Shown here: piece after piece, positions 42,793 through 51,599 of the stretch
Numbering within the stretch: the first letter of the stretch is position 1
How the letters are laid out: every line of letters starts with the position of its first letter
From: Paenibacillus oceani
GTDB taxonomy: Bacteria > Bacillota > Bacilli > Paenibacillales > NBRC-103111
Direction of reading: 5' to 3'
Assembly: GCF_014705615.1 (NCBI RefSeq)
Contig: NZ_JACXJA010000008.1
Location: 62,001 to 126,000, forward strand
Length of the DNA: 64,000 bases
Program-made: the position numbers and the translations under genes
Notes under the pieces: generated by a model
What the model was told of the DNA's origin: nothing
The model's database searches: none
What the model saw: the letters and a program-made list of their open reading frames with translations, nothing else

Positions 42793-43449
42793 TTGACGGG
42801 AATACGAATAACTAGCGGAATTATCGTGAGTTTGCTTTGCGCCGTAGGGTTTGGCGCTATTGCGCTGCTGATCGGCGATCAGAGAATCGAAGGTTTCGAC
42901 AACGCGGTTATCTCCTTCGTCCGGGGGGTGGAATCGGATGGATGGACGAAGGTATTCGTCTTTTTCACCTGGATGGGGTCCGGTTTATGCGCCGGGATCA
43001 TCTCGCTTGCGGCCATGGTATTTCTATACGCTGTACTGGGGCACCGCAAAGAGCTGATCTTGCTTGCTTCCGTAGGCGCAGGTTCATGGATACTGAATGA
43101 GACGCTGAAGGCGATCTTCGAGCGTGCCAGACCGACGGTAAACCGGATCGTGGAGGCGGTCGGCTACAGCTTTCCGAGCGGACATTCGATGGGCGCCTTC
43201 AGCTTGTACGGCATTCTCGCGTTTCTGCTGTGGAAGCATATCCGTTTTGTGAGCGGGCGTATCCTGCTTCTGGTCGTCAGCGGTTTCTTCATCCTGATGA
43301 TCAGCGTCAGCCGGATTTACCTCGGCGTTCATTATCCGAGCGATATCGCGGGCGGTTATTTGGCAAGCGGCTGCTGGGTGTTTGCGGCGATTTGGGTGTA
43401 CCAAAAAACGGTTGCGTCGAAGCAAGCCGCTGGAGAGAGCAGAAAATGA
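42793..43449 (+). CDS. PAP2 family phosphatase
   Basis: 218 aa membrane phosphatase with six predicted TM segments. Motifs: KAIFERARPTVNR, YSFPSGHSMGA and SRIYLGVHYPSDIAGG, all in order. Relatives dephosphorylate undecaprenyl diphosphate or phosphatidic acid. TTG start at 42793 with AGGAG 10 nt upstream. A TTGACA box lies about 80 bp upstream, but its -10 (TATCAT) is only 15 bp away. Confidence 0.92.
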   Translation: MTGIRITSGIIVSLLCAVGFGAIALLIGDQRIEGFDNAVISFVRGVESDGWTKVFVFFTWMGSGLCAGIISLAAMVFLYAVLGHRKELILLASVGAGSWILNETLKAIFERARPTVNRIVEAVGYSFPSGHSMGAFSLYGILAFLLWKHIRFVSGRILLLVVSGFFILMISVSRIYLGVHYPSDIAGGYLASGCWVFAAIWVYQKTVASKQAAGESRK

Positions 43450-43535
43450 TGGAATGAGAACATTTGTTCTTTACTGACGGTGGGGATAGTGGTATTATTT
43501 GGGTATCTCTATATGGAAACGGGAGGCCCGGATCG

Positions 43536-44492
43536 TTGAATCGATACGACAGCTTAACCGAGTGGAACGCTTTGTTTCATAACGCCTTGGAGTCGTTTGT
43601 CGAGAAGCTGAAGCAGGACGAGCAAGTGATTGCCGCGGTATTGTTCGGCAGCTTGTCCTATGATCAGGTTTGGGAGAAGTCGGATCTGGATCTGAAGCTG
43701 ATCGTCCATGACCAGAAGCTGGCCAGAAGGATGATGTGTTTCGTCGAACAAGGCATCTGGATTAACGCAACGATCGACACTCGCAACGACTTCAAGCGAT
43801 GGATGGAGCGTTCGGTTCAGAGTTCGATCGGGCATTCCATGCTAGTACGCGGCAAGCTTCTGTTCACGAAGGATCGGACGATCGAGGAATACTTCGAGCA
43901 GATCCGCCATATCGGCGAACGCGACCGGCAATTGCAGCTGCTGCAGCTTGGCTGCCATGTCATATCGATGCTTTCGAAAGCGGAGAAGTGGTTCTACGTA
44001 AAGCGCGATCCGGCTTACAGCGCCTTCTGGCTGATCAAGATGGTCGACGTACTAGCCAAGGTGGAGGTCGTCCTGAACCGTGAAGTGCCGATGCGGGAAG
44101 CGGTTCATCAGGCGATGGCGTTTCATCCGGAGTTTTTTGAAGTCATTTACAAGGGACTGATAGCCGGACACACGGACGAGAACAAAGTCCGGCAGGCGCT
44201 TGATCTCGTTGCCGCTTATATCGGAGACCGGGCCGAAGAGCTGTTCCGGCCGATTCTCGATTATTTGCGACACGAACAGGATATCCGGACGATAACGGAT
44301 ATCGAAGAAAAGCTCGGCGCAGTCGCAGGGATGGATGCCGGTGGTCTCGGCGTTGCTTGTTCCTGGCTGGCGGACCGCGGGACGATCGTTCATGCCCCCG
44401 CTCCTGCAAAAGCGACTCCCAAGAGCAGAGTGGCGCTGGAGGAACCCGCCTTTTTCATTGAGCCGGAGGATGACTACCAATTTGGAGCGTGA
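43536..44492 (+). CDS. Nucleotidyltransferase-domain protein
   Basis: 318 aa from TTG 43536 with GGAGG 9 nt upstream. The N-terminal domain has the polymerase-beta-type signature VLFGSLSYDQVWEKSDLDLK (GS-x(9)-D-x-D). The middle helices resemble an HEPN or kanamycin-nucleotidyltransferase C-domain, ending with a Pro/acidic tail. It overlaps the UvrA-like gene by 4 bp (GTGA), so expression is coupled. Substrate unknown. Confidence 0.85.
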   Translation: MNRYDSLTEWNALFHNALESFVEKLKQDEQVIAAVLFGSLSYDQVWEKSDLDLKLIVHDQKLARRMMCFVEQGIWINATIDTRNDFKRWMERSVQSSIGHSMLVRGKLLFTKDRTIEEYFEQIRHIGERDRQLQLLQLGCHVISMLSKAEKWFYVKRDPAYSAFWLIKMVDVLAKVEVVLNREVPMREAVHQAMAFHPEFFEVIYKGLIAGHTDENKVRQALDLVAAYIGDRAEELFRPILDYLRHEQDIRTITDIEEKLGAVAGMDAGGLGVACSWLADRGTIVHAPAPAKATPKSRVALEEPAFFIEPEDDYQFGA

Positions 44493-47416
44493 AGCTGACT
44501 TTGAGAACTTATATTGAAGTGCGCGGAGCGAGGCAAAATAACCTGAAAAACGTAGATGTCAATATTCCTCGCGATAAACTTACGGTCATTACCGGTGTAA
44601 GCGGTTCCGGAAAATCGTCGCTTGCATTCGACGTCATCTATGGGGAAGGACAGCGCCGGTTTCTCGAATCGTTGTCGACATTCGCCAAAAGCCGGATGAA
44701 TCAGTTGAAGAAACCTGACGTCGATTTTGTTTTCGGGCTATCTCCGGTCATTGCGATCGAACAGAAAAAAGGCGTGCTGAATCCCCGTTCGACGGTCGGC
44801 ACGATGACGGATATTTACGACTTTATGCGCTTGTTGTACGCTTCGGCCGGGGAAGCCGGATGTCCGTATTGCGCGCACCCCGTGCCAGCCAGAACGGCGG
44901 CTCAGATGATCGACCATCTCCAGACGCTGCCTGAAGGGACGGAGGTCGAAGTGTCGGCTCCAGTGTTCAAGCTGTACGGGGAAGATATGGAGACGCTGTT
45001 CGACGAGATCCGGACCAAAGGATTCCGGACGGTGAAGATTGACGGTTTGCCGCACAATCTGGGCGATAAGCTGGAGCTGGATGAAGAAACGGATTATCAG
45101 CTTGAAGTCGTGATCGACAAGATCGTGGTCAAGCCGGGCCTCTTCAAAGAGCTGTCCAAAACGATCGAGAACAGTTTAAGTTTGATCGGAGAAGGATTTA
45201 TCCGGTTTGAGATCGTCAAGGCTCCGAAGGGAGCGCGTATTGACCGTAAGCGGTATTATGCGGACTTTGCCTGCCCGGAGCATCATCTGACGATGGGCGA
45301 GCTGCAGCCGTTTTACTTTTCCTTCAACGATGCGGACAGCGCTTGCCGGACTTGCGGCGGCATCGGAACCTTTATGCGGGCCGAACCGAAGTTTCTGATC
45401 AAAAATATGGAGAAAAGCTTAAACAAAGGCGCTGTCGATACGAAGCTGTTCAACCCGAGCGGGACGTCGTCCTGGCGGTGGCTTTTTTTCTACAGCTTGG
45501 CTGCGCATTACGGGTTCAGTCTGGACACTCCGCTGCAGGAACTGCCCCGGCACGCTTTGGATGCGCTGTTATTCGGTACGAAGGGGCAGCGTTTCGTAAT
45601 GACCGTGCCGGAAGACAATCCGAAAGCGAATAGCCGTCATGCCGGACAAATGGTCAGCTACAGCGGACTCGTCAATCAGGTGAACCGCTGGTACAAGCTG
45701 TATACGAAACGGAATGCGAAGAGCGCTTCGGATGACGAGTTTTACAAGCGGGTGATGATCGAGCATACGTGCCCGGACTGTGACGGGAAAAAGCTGAAGC
45801 CGCAAAGATTTTGCGTTAAAGTGGGAGAAAACGATATATACGAGCTTTGCAATATGCCGCTGACCGAATTGAAACGGTTTCTGGACAATGTACGTTTTGC
45901 GCCTGACAAAGAGCGTGTTGGAAGCCAGATTGTCCAGGAAATCGGGACGAGGCTCTCGCTGCTGATCGACATCGGTCTCGATTACTTGAATCTCGGACGC
46001 CGCTCCGACACGATCTCGGGCGGAGAAGCTCAGCGTATTCGGCTATCCACGCAGATCAGCTCGGGGCTGATGGGCATGTTGTATGTGCTTGACGAGCCCA
46101 GCATCGGACTTCATGCGAGGGATACGGTGCGCATCATCGATACGCTCAAGCGTCTGCGCGATATCGGCAACACGATTATCGTCGTCGAGCACGATCTGGA
46201 CACGATCCGCAGTGCCGATCATATTATCGAGGTCGGTCCGGGACCGGGAGTGCGCGGAGGCAGCATCATCGCACAAGGGACCGCCTGCGAATTGGGAGCG
46301 GACGACGCTTCGTTGACCGGGGCTTTTTTGTCCGGCGCCAGGAAGATCGAGCTTCCTCTCCGCAGAAGACAGTCCAGCGGACTGTCATTGTCCATTAAAG
46401 GCGCGCGGGCGAACAATTTGCAGAACGTTCAAGTCGATATTCCGCTCGGAATGATGGTCTGCATCACCGGAGTATCGGGATCTGGCAAGAGCACGCTTAT
46501 CAACGAAGTGTTGTTCAAACAGCTGTACGCCTTGTTCCACGACGCACGGATCGTGCCGGGTGAGCATGATTCCGTAGACGGTTTTGAGCATATATCGGCC
46601 ATTATTAATATCGACCAGTCTCCGATCGGAAGAAGCAGCCGGTCCAATCCCGCCACTTACGTCGGGTTTTTCGACCGGATTCGCGAGCTGTTCGCCGATA
46701 CGGAAACGGCGGCCGCCAAAGGGTTGGCCAAAAACGATTTCAGCTTTAACCATAAGAACGGCGGCCGCTGCGAACATTGCCAGGGCGAAGGGATCGTCAC
46801 GACGCAGTTGCAGTTTATGCCGGATATCGAGACCGTCTGTCCGGTATGCAAAGGAGCCCGCTTCAACAGCGAAGTGATGGAAGTATGCATCAAGGGCAAA
46901 AACATTGCCGATGTGCTCGAGATGAGCATCGAGGAAGCGGTCAATTACTTCGACGATCAACCTTACATTGTACATAAGCTAAATGTCCTGCATCAGCTCG
47001 GACTGGGCTATTTGAAGCTCGGACAGTCCTCCACCACATTGTCGGGCGGCGAAGCCCAGCGGATCAAGCTGGCGACGGAGCTCGGCAAAATCAAGCGGGG
47101 CGCCCATAATTTATACATCCTGGATGAGCCGACGACCGGACTGCATCTGCAGGATATTCAGAAGCTGATTTCCTGTATCGACCAGCTCGTGGAAGCCGGC
47201 CACACGGTCATCGTCATCGAGCACCATCTGGATATGATCAAGGTCGCTGATTACATAATCGACATGGGACCGGAAGGCGGCAAAGGAGGAGGCACGGTCG
47301 TCGCATGCGGTACGCCGGAAGAAGTCGCCAGAGTACCGGGATCGCACACCGGCCGCTTTTTGCAGGAAGTATTGTCGTTCAATGAAACGATATGGGCGCA
47401 GGCTGGCAGCAAATAA
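44489..47416 (+). CDS. uvrA: UvrA-like excinuclease ATPase
   Basis: 975 aa, GTG start. Two ABC ATPase modules: Walker [10 protein letters not shown] and GVSGSGKST, signatures ISGGEAQRI and LSGGEAQRI, plus Walker [11 protein letters not shown] and [10 protein letters not shown]. Zinc knuckles CPYC...CPEH, CRTC and CEHC...CPVC. UvrB-binding-like region between 120 and 250. It is divergent from canonical UvrA (for example [17 protein letters not shown]), so it may be a paralogue rather than the primary repair UvrA. No uvrB nearby; instead coupled to a nucleotidyltransferase gene. Confidence 0.88.
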   Translation: MKLTLRTYIEVRGARQNNLKNVDVNIPRDKLTVITGVSGSGKSSLAFDVIYGEGQRRFLESLSTFAKSRMNQLKKPDVDFVFGLSPVIAIEQKKGVLNPRSTVGTMTDIYDFMRLLYASAGEAGCPYCAHPVPARTAAQMIDHLQTLPEGTEVEVSAPVFKLYGEDMETLFDEIRTKGFRTVKIDGLPHNLGDKLELDEETDYQLEVVIDKIVVKPGLFKELSKTIENSLSLIGEGFIRFEIVKAPKGARIDRKRYYADFACPEHHLTMGELQPFYFSFNDADSACRTCGGIGTFMRAEPKFLIKNMEKSLNKGAVDTKLFNPSGTSSWRWLFFYSLAAHYGFSLDTPLQELPRHALDALLFGTKGQRFVMTVPEDNPKANSRHAGQMVSYSGLVNQVNRWYKLYTKRNAKSASDDEFYKRVMIEHTCPDCDGKKLKPQRFCVKVGENDIYELCNMPLTELKRFLDNVRFAPDKERVGSQIVQEIGTRLSLLIDIGLDYLNLGRRSDTISGGEAQRIRLSTQISSGLMGMLYVLDEPSIGLHARDTVRIIDTLKRLRDIGNTIIVVEHDLDTIRSADHIIEVGPGPGVRGGSIIAQGTACELGADDASLTGAFLSGARKIELPLRRRQSSGLSLSIKGARANNLQNVQVDIPLGMMVCITGVSGSGKSTLINEVLFKQLYALFHDARIVPGEHDSVDGFEHISAIINIDQSPIGRSSRSNPATYVGFFDRIRELFADTETAAAKGLAKNDFSFNHKNGGRCEHCQGEGIVTTQLQFMPDIETVCPVCKGARFNSEVMEVCIKGKNIADVLEMSIEEAVNYFDDQPYIVHKLNVLHQLGLGYLKLGQSSTTLSGGEAQRIKLATELGKIKRGAHNLYILDEPTTGLHLQDIQKLISCIDQLVEAGHTVIVIEHHLDMIKVADYIIDMGPEGGKGGGTVVACGTPEEVARVPGSHTGRFLQEVLSFNETIWAQAGSK

Positions 47417-47430
47417 ACGAGAATCACGCC

Positions 47431-47465
47431 GGTCTGGTATTTGCGATGCGCCAGACCTTTTTTGT
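47431..47465 (+). terminator. Rho-independent terminator
   Basis: GGTCTGG/CCAGACC stem followed by TTTTTTG after the UvrA-like gene. Confidence 0.9.
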
Positions 47466-47536
47466 ATAGGGCAGACCGTTAAACAATGCGCCATCGGTTA
47501 CACTAGAACGAATATCTTTAGTCGGGAGTGAGTGTT

Positions 47537-48046
47537 ATGGAAAAGAAAATCCAAAAAATCACATCCAATCTGTGGTTTGATAACCAAGCGGAAGAAGCGG
47601 CCCAGTTTTACACGTCCATTTTCAGCAACTCCTCCATCGGACGAATGACCCGATTTGGGAAAGGCGGCCGCGGAGGCGAGCAAGGTACGGTCATGACCGT
47701 CGAGTTCCGCTTGGATGGACAAGAGTTCGTTGCCTTAAACGGCGGTCCCCAGTTCCAATTTACAGAAGCGATTTCCTTTATCGTGAACTGCGAGGATCAG
47801 GACGAGCTGGATTATTATTGGGAGAAGCTGACTGAAGGCGGAGACGAGAAGGCGCAAGTATGCGGCTGGCTCAAAGATAAATACGGCGTATCGTGGCAAG
47901 TTGTTCCGGCCCGGCTCACCGAGATGATTTGCGATCCCGACCCGGAGAAATCGGAAAGAGTCATGCAAGCTTTACTCCAAACGAAGAACAAAATAAATAT
48001 AATGAAATTGCAGCAAGCGTATGAGGGTGAAGGGCTGTTATACTAG
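47537..48046 (+). CDS. VOC/PhnB-like family protein
   Basis: 169 aa. Typical '3-demethylubiquinone methyltransferase-like' VOC: KITSNLWFDNQAEEAAQFY, FRLDGQEFVALNGGPQF, EAISFIVNCEDQDELDYYW, YGVSWQVVP. Family function is unclear; probably a metal-binding enzyme. ATG 47537 is preferred because GGAG is 8 nt upstream. Confidence 0.9.
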   Translation: MEKKIQKITSNLWFDNQAEEAAQFYTSIFSNSSIGRMTRFGKGGRGGEQGTVMTVEFRLDGQEFVALNGGPQFQFTEAISFIVNCEDQDELDYYWEKLTEGGDEKAQVCGWLKDKYGVSWQVVPARLTEMICDPDPEKSERVMQALLQTKNKINIMKLQQAYEGEGLLY

Positions 48047-48093
48047 GAACCGGGAGCCGGGCATACAGGGAAAGGAAGATGGGGGCGTAGATA

Positions 48094-48609
48094 ATGAATG
48101 TGGTGGTTACGAAGTACGACGAGAACTGGGATCGGATGTTCAAGGATGAAGCGGCCCGGATCAGCGCAATCTTTGCAGACGAACTGATCGATATCCATCA
48201 TATCGGCAGCACTTCCGTTCCGGGGTTAAGTGCGAAACCGATCATCGATATCATGCCGATCGTCCGCGATATTGACAAGATCGATTCATACAATGAACAG
48301 ATGACGGCACTGGACTATGAATGTATGGGCGAGCTGGGGATGGAAGGAAGAAGGTATTTCAGAAAAGGCGGCGACCATCGGACGCATCAGGTTCATGTGT
48401 TTCAGGCAGACAATAAGCGCGACATCTGCCGCCATCTGGCCGTACGGGATTACCTGCGGACCCACGACGAGGAGATGAGACGGTACGGGGAACTGAAAAC
48501 TCGACTGGCCGCGTTATTTCCCCAAGATATAGAGGCCTACATGGACGGCAAGGACGCGTTCATCAAAGAACTCGAAAGAAAAGCGCTGCTGAGGGACAAA
48601 ACTAACTAA
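48094..48609 (+). CDS. GrpB family protein (UPF0157)
   Basis: 171 aa. HHIGSTSVPGLSAKPIIDIMPIV is the family signature (a nucleotidyltransferase-like fold). Often fused to or next to dephospho-CoA kinase in other genomes, here free-standing. GGAAAGGAAG precedes the start at low strength. Confidence 0.92.
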   Translation: MNVVVTKYDENWDRMFKDEAARISAIFADELIDIHHIGSTSVPGLSAKPIIDIMPIVRDIDKIDSYNEQMTALDYECMGELGMEGRRYFRKGGDHRTHQVHVFQADNKRDICRHLAVRDYLRTHDEEMRRYGELKTRLAALFPQDIEAYMDGKDAFIKELERKALLRDKTN

Positions 48610-48694
48610 ATAACTAAAAAATAAGCAAGCGTATAAGAAGTTTACGATTGGCGATTGTATGTACAACCGCTCCTTGCTTACGGGGAGAATAAAG

Positions 48695-49456
48695 ATGAAT
48701 ACCAATTTTAAGCTGCTTGAGATCGAATTCGATTATAACGGGCAACATCAGGTGATTACGCCGGTTCTACTGCAGGATGAACACGAACGGATTCTCGTGG
48801 ATTGCGGTTATCCCGGTTTTATTCCGCATCTTGAGAAGGCGCTAGGCCGCTATGGAATCGGCCTCGAATCGATCACTCAAATCATTGCGACCCATCACGA
48901 TATGGATCATATCGGGTCGATGGCGGAGCTAAAGCGTAAATTTCCGCACATTCATATTATAACGCACGAGCTGGAAAAGCCGTATCTGGAAGGCAAGAGA
49001 AAATCGCTGAGGCTCGAGCAAGCCGAGTCGTCGCTGGAGGAGATACCTCCCGAAGCGAAGCCGTATGCGGAACAGTTTATCCGCTTCCTGCAATCGATCG
49101 AGACGGCGGAGGTGGATCGGACCGTATCCGGCGGAGACACGCTGCCTTGGTGCGGCGGGATCGAGATCGTTCACACGCCCGGTCATATGCCGGGGCACAT
49201 CTCGTTGTACTTGCCGGCAGGCAAAACGTTGATCGCAGCCGACGCGGTTGTGATCGAGGACGCGAAGTTGGCCATCGCCAATCCCCAATATACGCTCGAT
49301 CTGGAAGAAGCGGTCCGTTCGGTCCGGCGCTTGCTTGAATACGACATCGAGCAGCTCGTCTGTTATCATGGAGGATTATTTCAGGGCGACGTACGGCAAT
49401 CGCTGCATGAACTTCTCCGGACCTATCCGATCGACGGGACGAGTGCGCAAGTATAA
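48695..49456 (+). CDS. MBL-fold metallo-hydrolase
   Basis: 253 aa. Zinc motif THHDMDHIGS (H-x-H-x-D-H with an extra M), GHMPGHISLYLP, a bridging Asp in AADAVV and a final histidine in CYHGG. The motif order is that of the metallo-beta-lactamase superfamily. GGGGAG precedes ATG 48695. Function unknown; probably a lactonase or thioesterase-type hydrolase. Confidence 0.9.
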   Translation: MNTNFKLLEIEFDYNGQHQVITPVLLQDEHERILVDCGYPGFIPHLEKALGRYGIGLESITQIIATHHDMDHIGSMAELKRKFPHIHIITHELEKPYLEGKRKSLRLEQAESSLEEIPPEAKPYAEQFIRFLQSIETAEVDRTVSGGDTLPWCGGIEIVHTPGHMPGHISLYLPAGKTLIAADAVVIEDAKLAIANPQYTLDLEEAVRSVRRLLEYDIEQLVCYHGGLFQGDVRQSLHELLRTYPIDGTSAQV

Positions 49457-49556
49457 GCGGGATCACAATTAATCCCAGTCCTTTTAGAAAAAGGCGGGGC
49501 AAGCGCAGCAAATCGGCCATTAACCGGTACTTCTGCCTTTGAATTTTAAAAAATGG

Positions 49557-49585
49557 TTTACCAAACGGCAGTTTTTTGATACTAT
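49557..49585 (+). promoter_or_regulatory. Promoter of the asd T-box leader
   Basis: TTTACC, 17 bp, TACTAT, just before the T-box 5' end. Expected start about 49592. Confidence 0.55.
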
Positions 49586-49603
49586 TATCGCAATATGAAA
49601 TGC

Positions 49604-49882
49604 GATGAAGAGACGAGTAAATAAATGAATTCTTTCACAGAGAACCCTGGCCGGCTGAGAAGGGGTAAAGGATTTTTTATTGAAAAAAGACTCTGAGCAG
49701 CAGGTCGGAACTCACGTGAGGGATGGCGTGCCAGGAGCTCCTGTTATAGAGCTAGAGTATAAGCATTACGTCGTAATGCCGTACTTAAAGAGGCCGGTAT
49801 GGCGACATACCAGCGAATCAGGGTGGTACCACGAGTATAGGATCTCGTCCCTAAGACCAAGTCTTGGGGGTGGGGTTTTTTA
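49604..49882 (+). promoter_or_regulatory. T-box riboswitch leader upstream of asd
   Basis: Begins with GATGAAGAGACGAGTAA (Stem I base and AGTA of the specifier loop), the distal AGAGAACCCTGG...CGGCTGAGAAGGG region, and ends with the T-box core AGGGTGGTACCACG (49820-49833) plus CTCGTCCCT and a terminator. The specifier side reads GAA-AAA-A (49682-49688), so Lys (AAA) fits the usual GAA-NNN-A layout; ACT at 49690 (Thr) is less likely. TGGT in the core implies an A discriminator base, which argues against Asp. Regulates aspartate-family amino-acid synthesis by uncharged tRNA. Confidence 0.9.
49849..49882 (+). terminator. T-box terminator hairpin
   Basis: CCCTAAGAC/GTCTTGGGG stem around a CAA loop, a G-rich spacer, then TTTTTT. 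Competes with the antiterminator of the T-box. Confidence 0.85.
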
Positions 49883-50125
49883 TTGTTATAAAATATTTGC
49901 GGCGCTGTCGAAGCTTTTGTTGTAACTTGGAATCGCCGCAGGGAACCTGCGCACCGAAACGGATGGTTTGAATAGTACATTAGTAGAGGATCGATGCATG
50001 CCACGTTTCGTTCCGGAAACGGGCGGCCGTGCAGGGAGATCTCTCTCCGGGTTGAATGATGGATCTGTCGAAAATTCCAATGTATAAATAACAAGACATG
50101 TATATCAGAAAGGAATGGATCGCTT
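49883..50125 (+). other. Leader between T-box and asd, no gene seen
   Basis: A 243-bp stretch after the T-box terminator. Contains a short CGCAGG/CCTGCG hairpin at about 49935-49950 and further GC-rich inverted sequence, but no T-run and no clear promoter. Unusually long for a T-box to start-codon distance; a processed or second leader element is possible. Confidence 0.3.
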
Positions 50126-51211
50126 ATGTCTCAAAAGCTAAGAGTAGGTATCGTCGGAGGAACGGGAATGGTGGGCCAGCGGTTTGTTCAACTGTTGGAT
50201 CAGCACCCTTGGTTTCAAGTTACGGCAATCGCGGCAAGCGCCGGGTCGGCAGGGAAGACGTATGAAGAGTCCGTGAAGAGCAGATGGAAGCTGTCTACCC
50301 CGATTCCGGAAGACGTCAAATCGATTGTCGTTCAGGATGCTTCCAAGGTGGAGGAAGTTGCGTCCGGTGTAGATTTTATTTTTTGCGCCGTGGACATGAA
50401 AAAGAATGAAATTCAAGCGCTGGAAGAGGCTTATGCGAAAACAGGCACGCCGGTTGTATCCAACAACTCGGCTCATCGCTGGACTCCTGACGTCCCGATG
50501 GTTATTCCTGAAGTGAATCCCGAGCATCTGGATGTCATTGCCGCCCAAAGAAAACGTCTCGGCACTTCGACCGGTTTCATCGCAGTCAAGCCGAACTGCT
50601 CCATCCAGAGCTATGTGCCTATGCTCCATGCTTTGGCCGATTTCAAACCGACCCAAGTCGTGGCTTCGACGTATCAGGCGATCTCCGGCGCCGGCAAAAA
50701 CTTTACCGATTGGCCGGAAATGCTCGATAATGTCATCCCGTACATCGGCGGAGAGGAAGAAAAAAGCGAGCAGGAGCCGCTGCGCATCTGGGGCAGCATC
50801 GTCAACGACGAGATTGTGAAGGCGAGCGCGCCGCTCATTACAACCCAGTGCATCCGTGTTCCGGTAACGGACGGACATCTGGCTACCGTATTCGTATCGT
50901 TCGAGACAACACCTTCGAAAGAAGAAATTCTCGCACGCTGGTCGAACTACAAAGGCCGTCCGCAGGAGCTGGGGCTGCCAAGCGCGCCGAAGCAGTTCAT
51001 TACGTATTTTGAAGAAGAGAACCGCCCACAAACCCAACTGGACCGCGATATCGAGAACGGAATGGGCGTGTCGGCAGGCCGGTTGCGCGAGGATTCGCTC
51101 TATGACTTCAAATTCGTCGGACTGTCTCACAATACGTTGCGCGGAGCGGCAGGCGGCGCTGTTCTGATCGCCGAGCTGCTTAAAGCCGAAGGGTATATTC
51201 AAGCAAAGTAA
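50126..51211 (+). CDS. asd: Aspartate-semialdehyde dehydrogenase
   Basis: 361 aa. N-terminal NADP motif VGIVGGTGMVGQRFVQLLD; catalytic C158 in VKPNCSIQSY, a histidine in the RVPVTDGHLATVFV region, and GLSHNTLRGAAGGAVL at the C-terminus. The length and motifs are those of the longer archaeal/fungal-type Asd rather than the classical short bacterial one. Converts aspartyl phosphate to the semialdehyde, the branch point to lysine/DAP, threonine and methionine. Under T-box control. Confidence 0.95.
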   Translation: MSQKLRVGIVGGTGMVGQRFVQLLDQHPWFQVTAIAASAGSAGKTYEESVKSRWKLSTPIPEDVKSIVVQDASKVEEVASGVDFIFCAVDMKKNEIQALEEAYAKTGTPVVSNNSAHRWTPDVPMVIPEVNPEHLDVIAAQRKRLGTSTGFIAVKPNCSIQSYVPMLHALADFKPTQVVASTYQAISGAGKNFTDWPEMLDNVIPYIGGEEEKSEQEPLRIWGSIVNDEIVKASAPLITTQCIRVPVTDGHLATVFVSFETTPSKEEILARWSNYKGRPQELGLPSAPKQFITYFEEENRPQTQLDRDIENGMGVSAGRLREDSLYDFKFVGLSHNTLRGAAGGAVLIAELLKAEGYIQAK

Positions 51212-51237
51212 GGGTAACGAATAGAATAGATCAATTA

Positions 51238-51277
51238 CAACAGCAGGTTTCCGATTATTCGGGGCTTGCTGTTTTTT
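51238..51277 (+). terminator. Rho-independent terminator
   Basis: AACAGCA...TGCTGTT stem followed by TTTTT after asd. Confidence 0.85.
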
Positions 51278-51426
51278 GCTTTTGTAAGGAAAAGATCGAT
51301 CCTGCTGTAAGAGTCGGCTGTTCAAGTTGATTGCGTTGGTTTACATTCAATTTAATATAAATATAAACCACAAATTAACTGTTGTAGCATTTTGTTAAAA
51401 AGTTTCTGCGGCAACTAAATCAATCA

Positions 51427-51455
51427 TTGACTTATCACTCGGTTCATTCTAGTAT
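51427..51455 (+). promoter_or_regulatory. Sigma-A promoter of the beta-helix protein gene
   Basis: TTGACT, 17 bp, TAGTAT, about 145 bp before the start codon, in an AT-rich region. Confidence 0.75.
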
Positions 51456-51599
51456 TTATATTGAAAAGGGAATAAAAGTAAACCAGTATTAATTAATAAA
51501 TTATACATCAATGAAGACATCTTGGTACATTCCTGTCGGTCCACTTGCATGTCCGGTAATAAAATCTCCCTTTTCCAATACAAGCTGGAGGGCAAAGCG

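Noticed and set aside
49680-49925. 81-codon plus-strand frame in the asd leader
   Set aside because: Lies inside the T-box riboswitch, whose structure explains the sequence.
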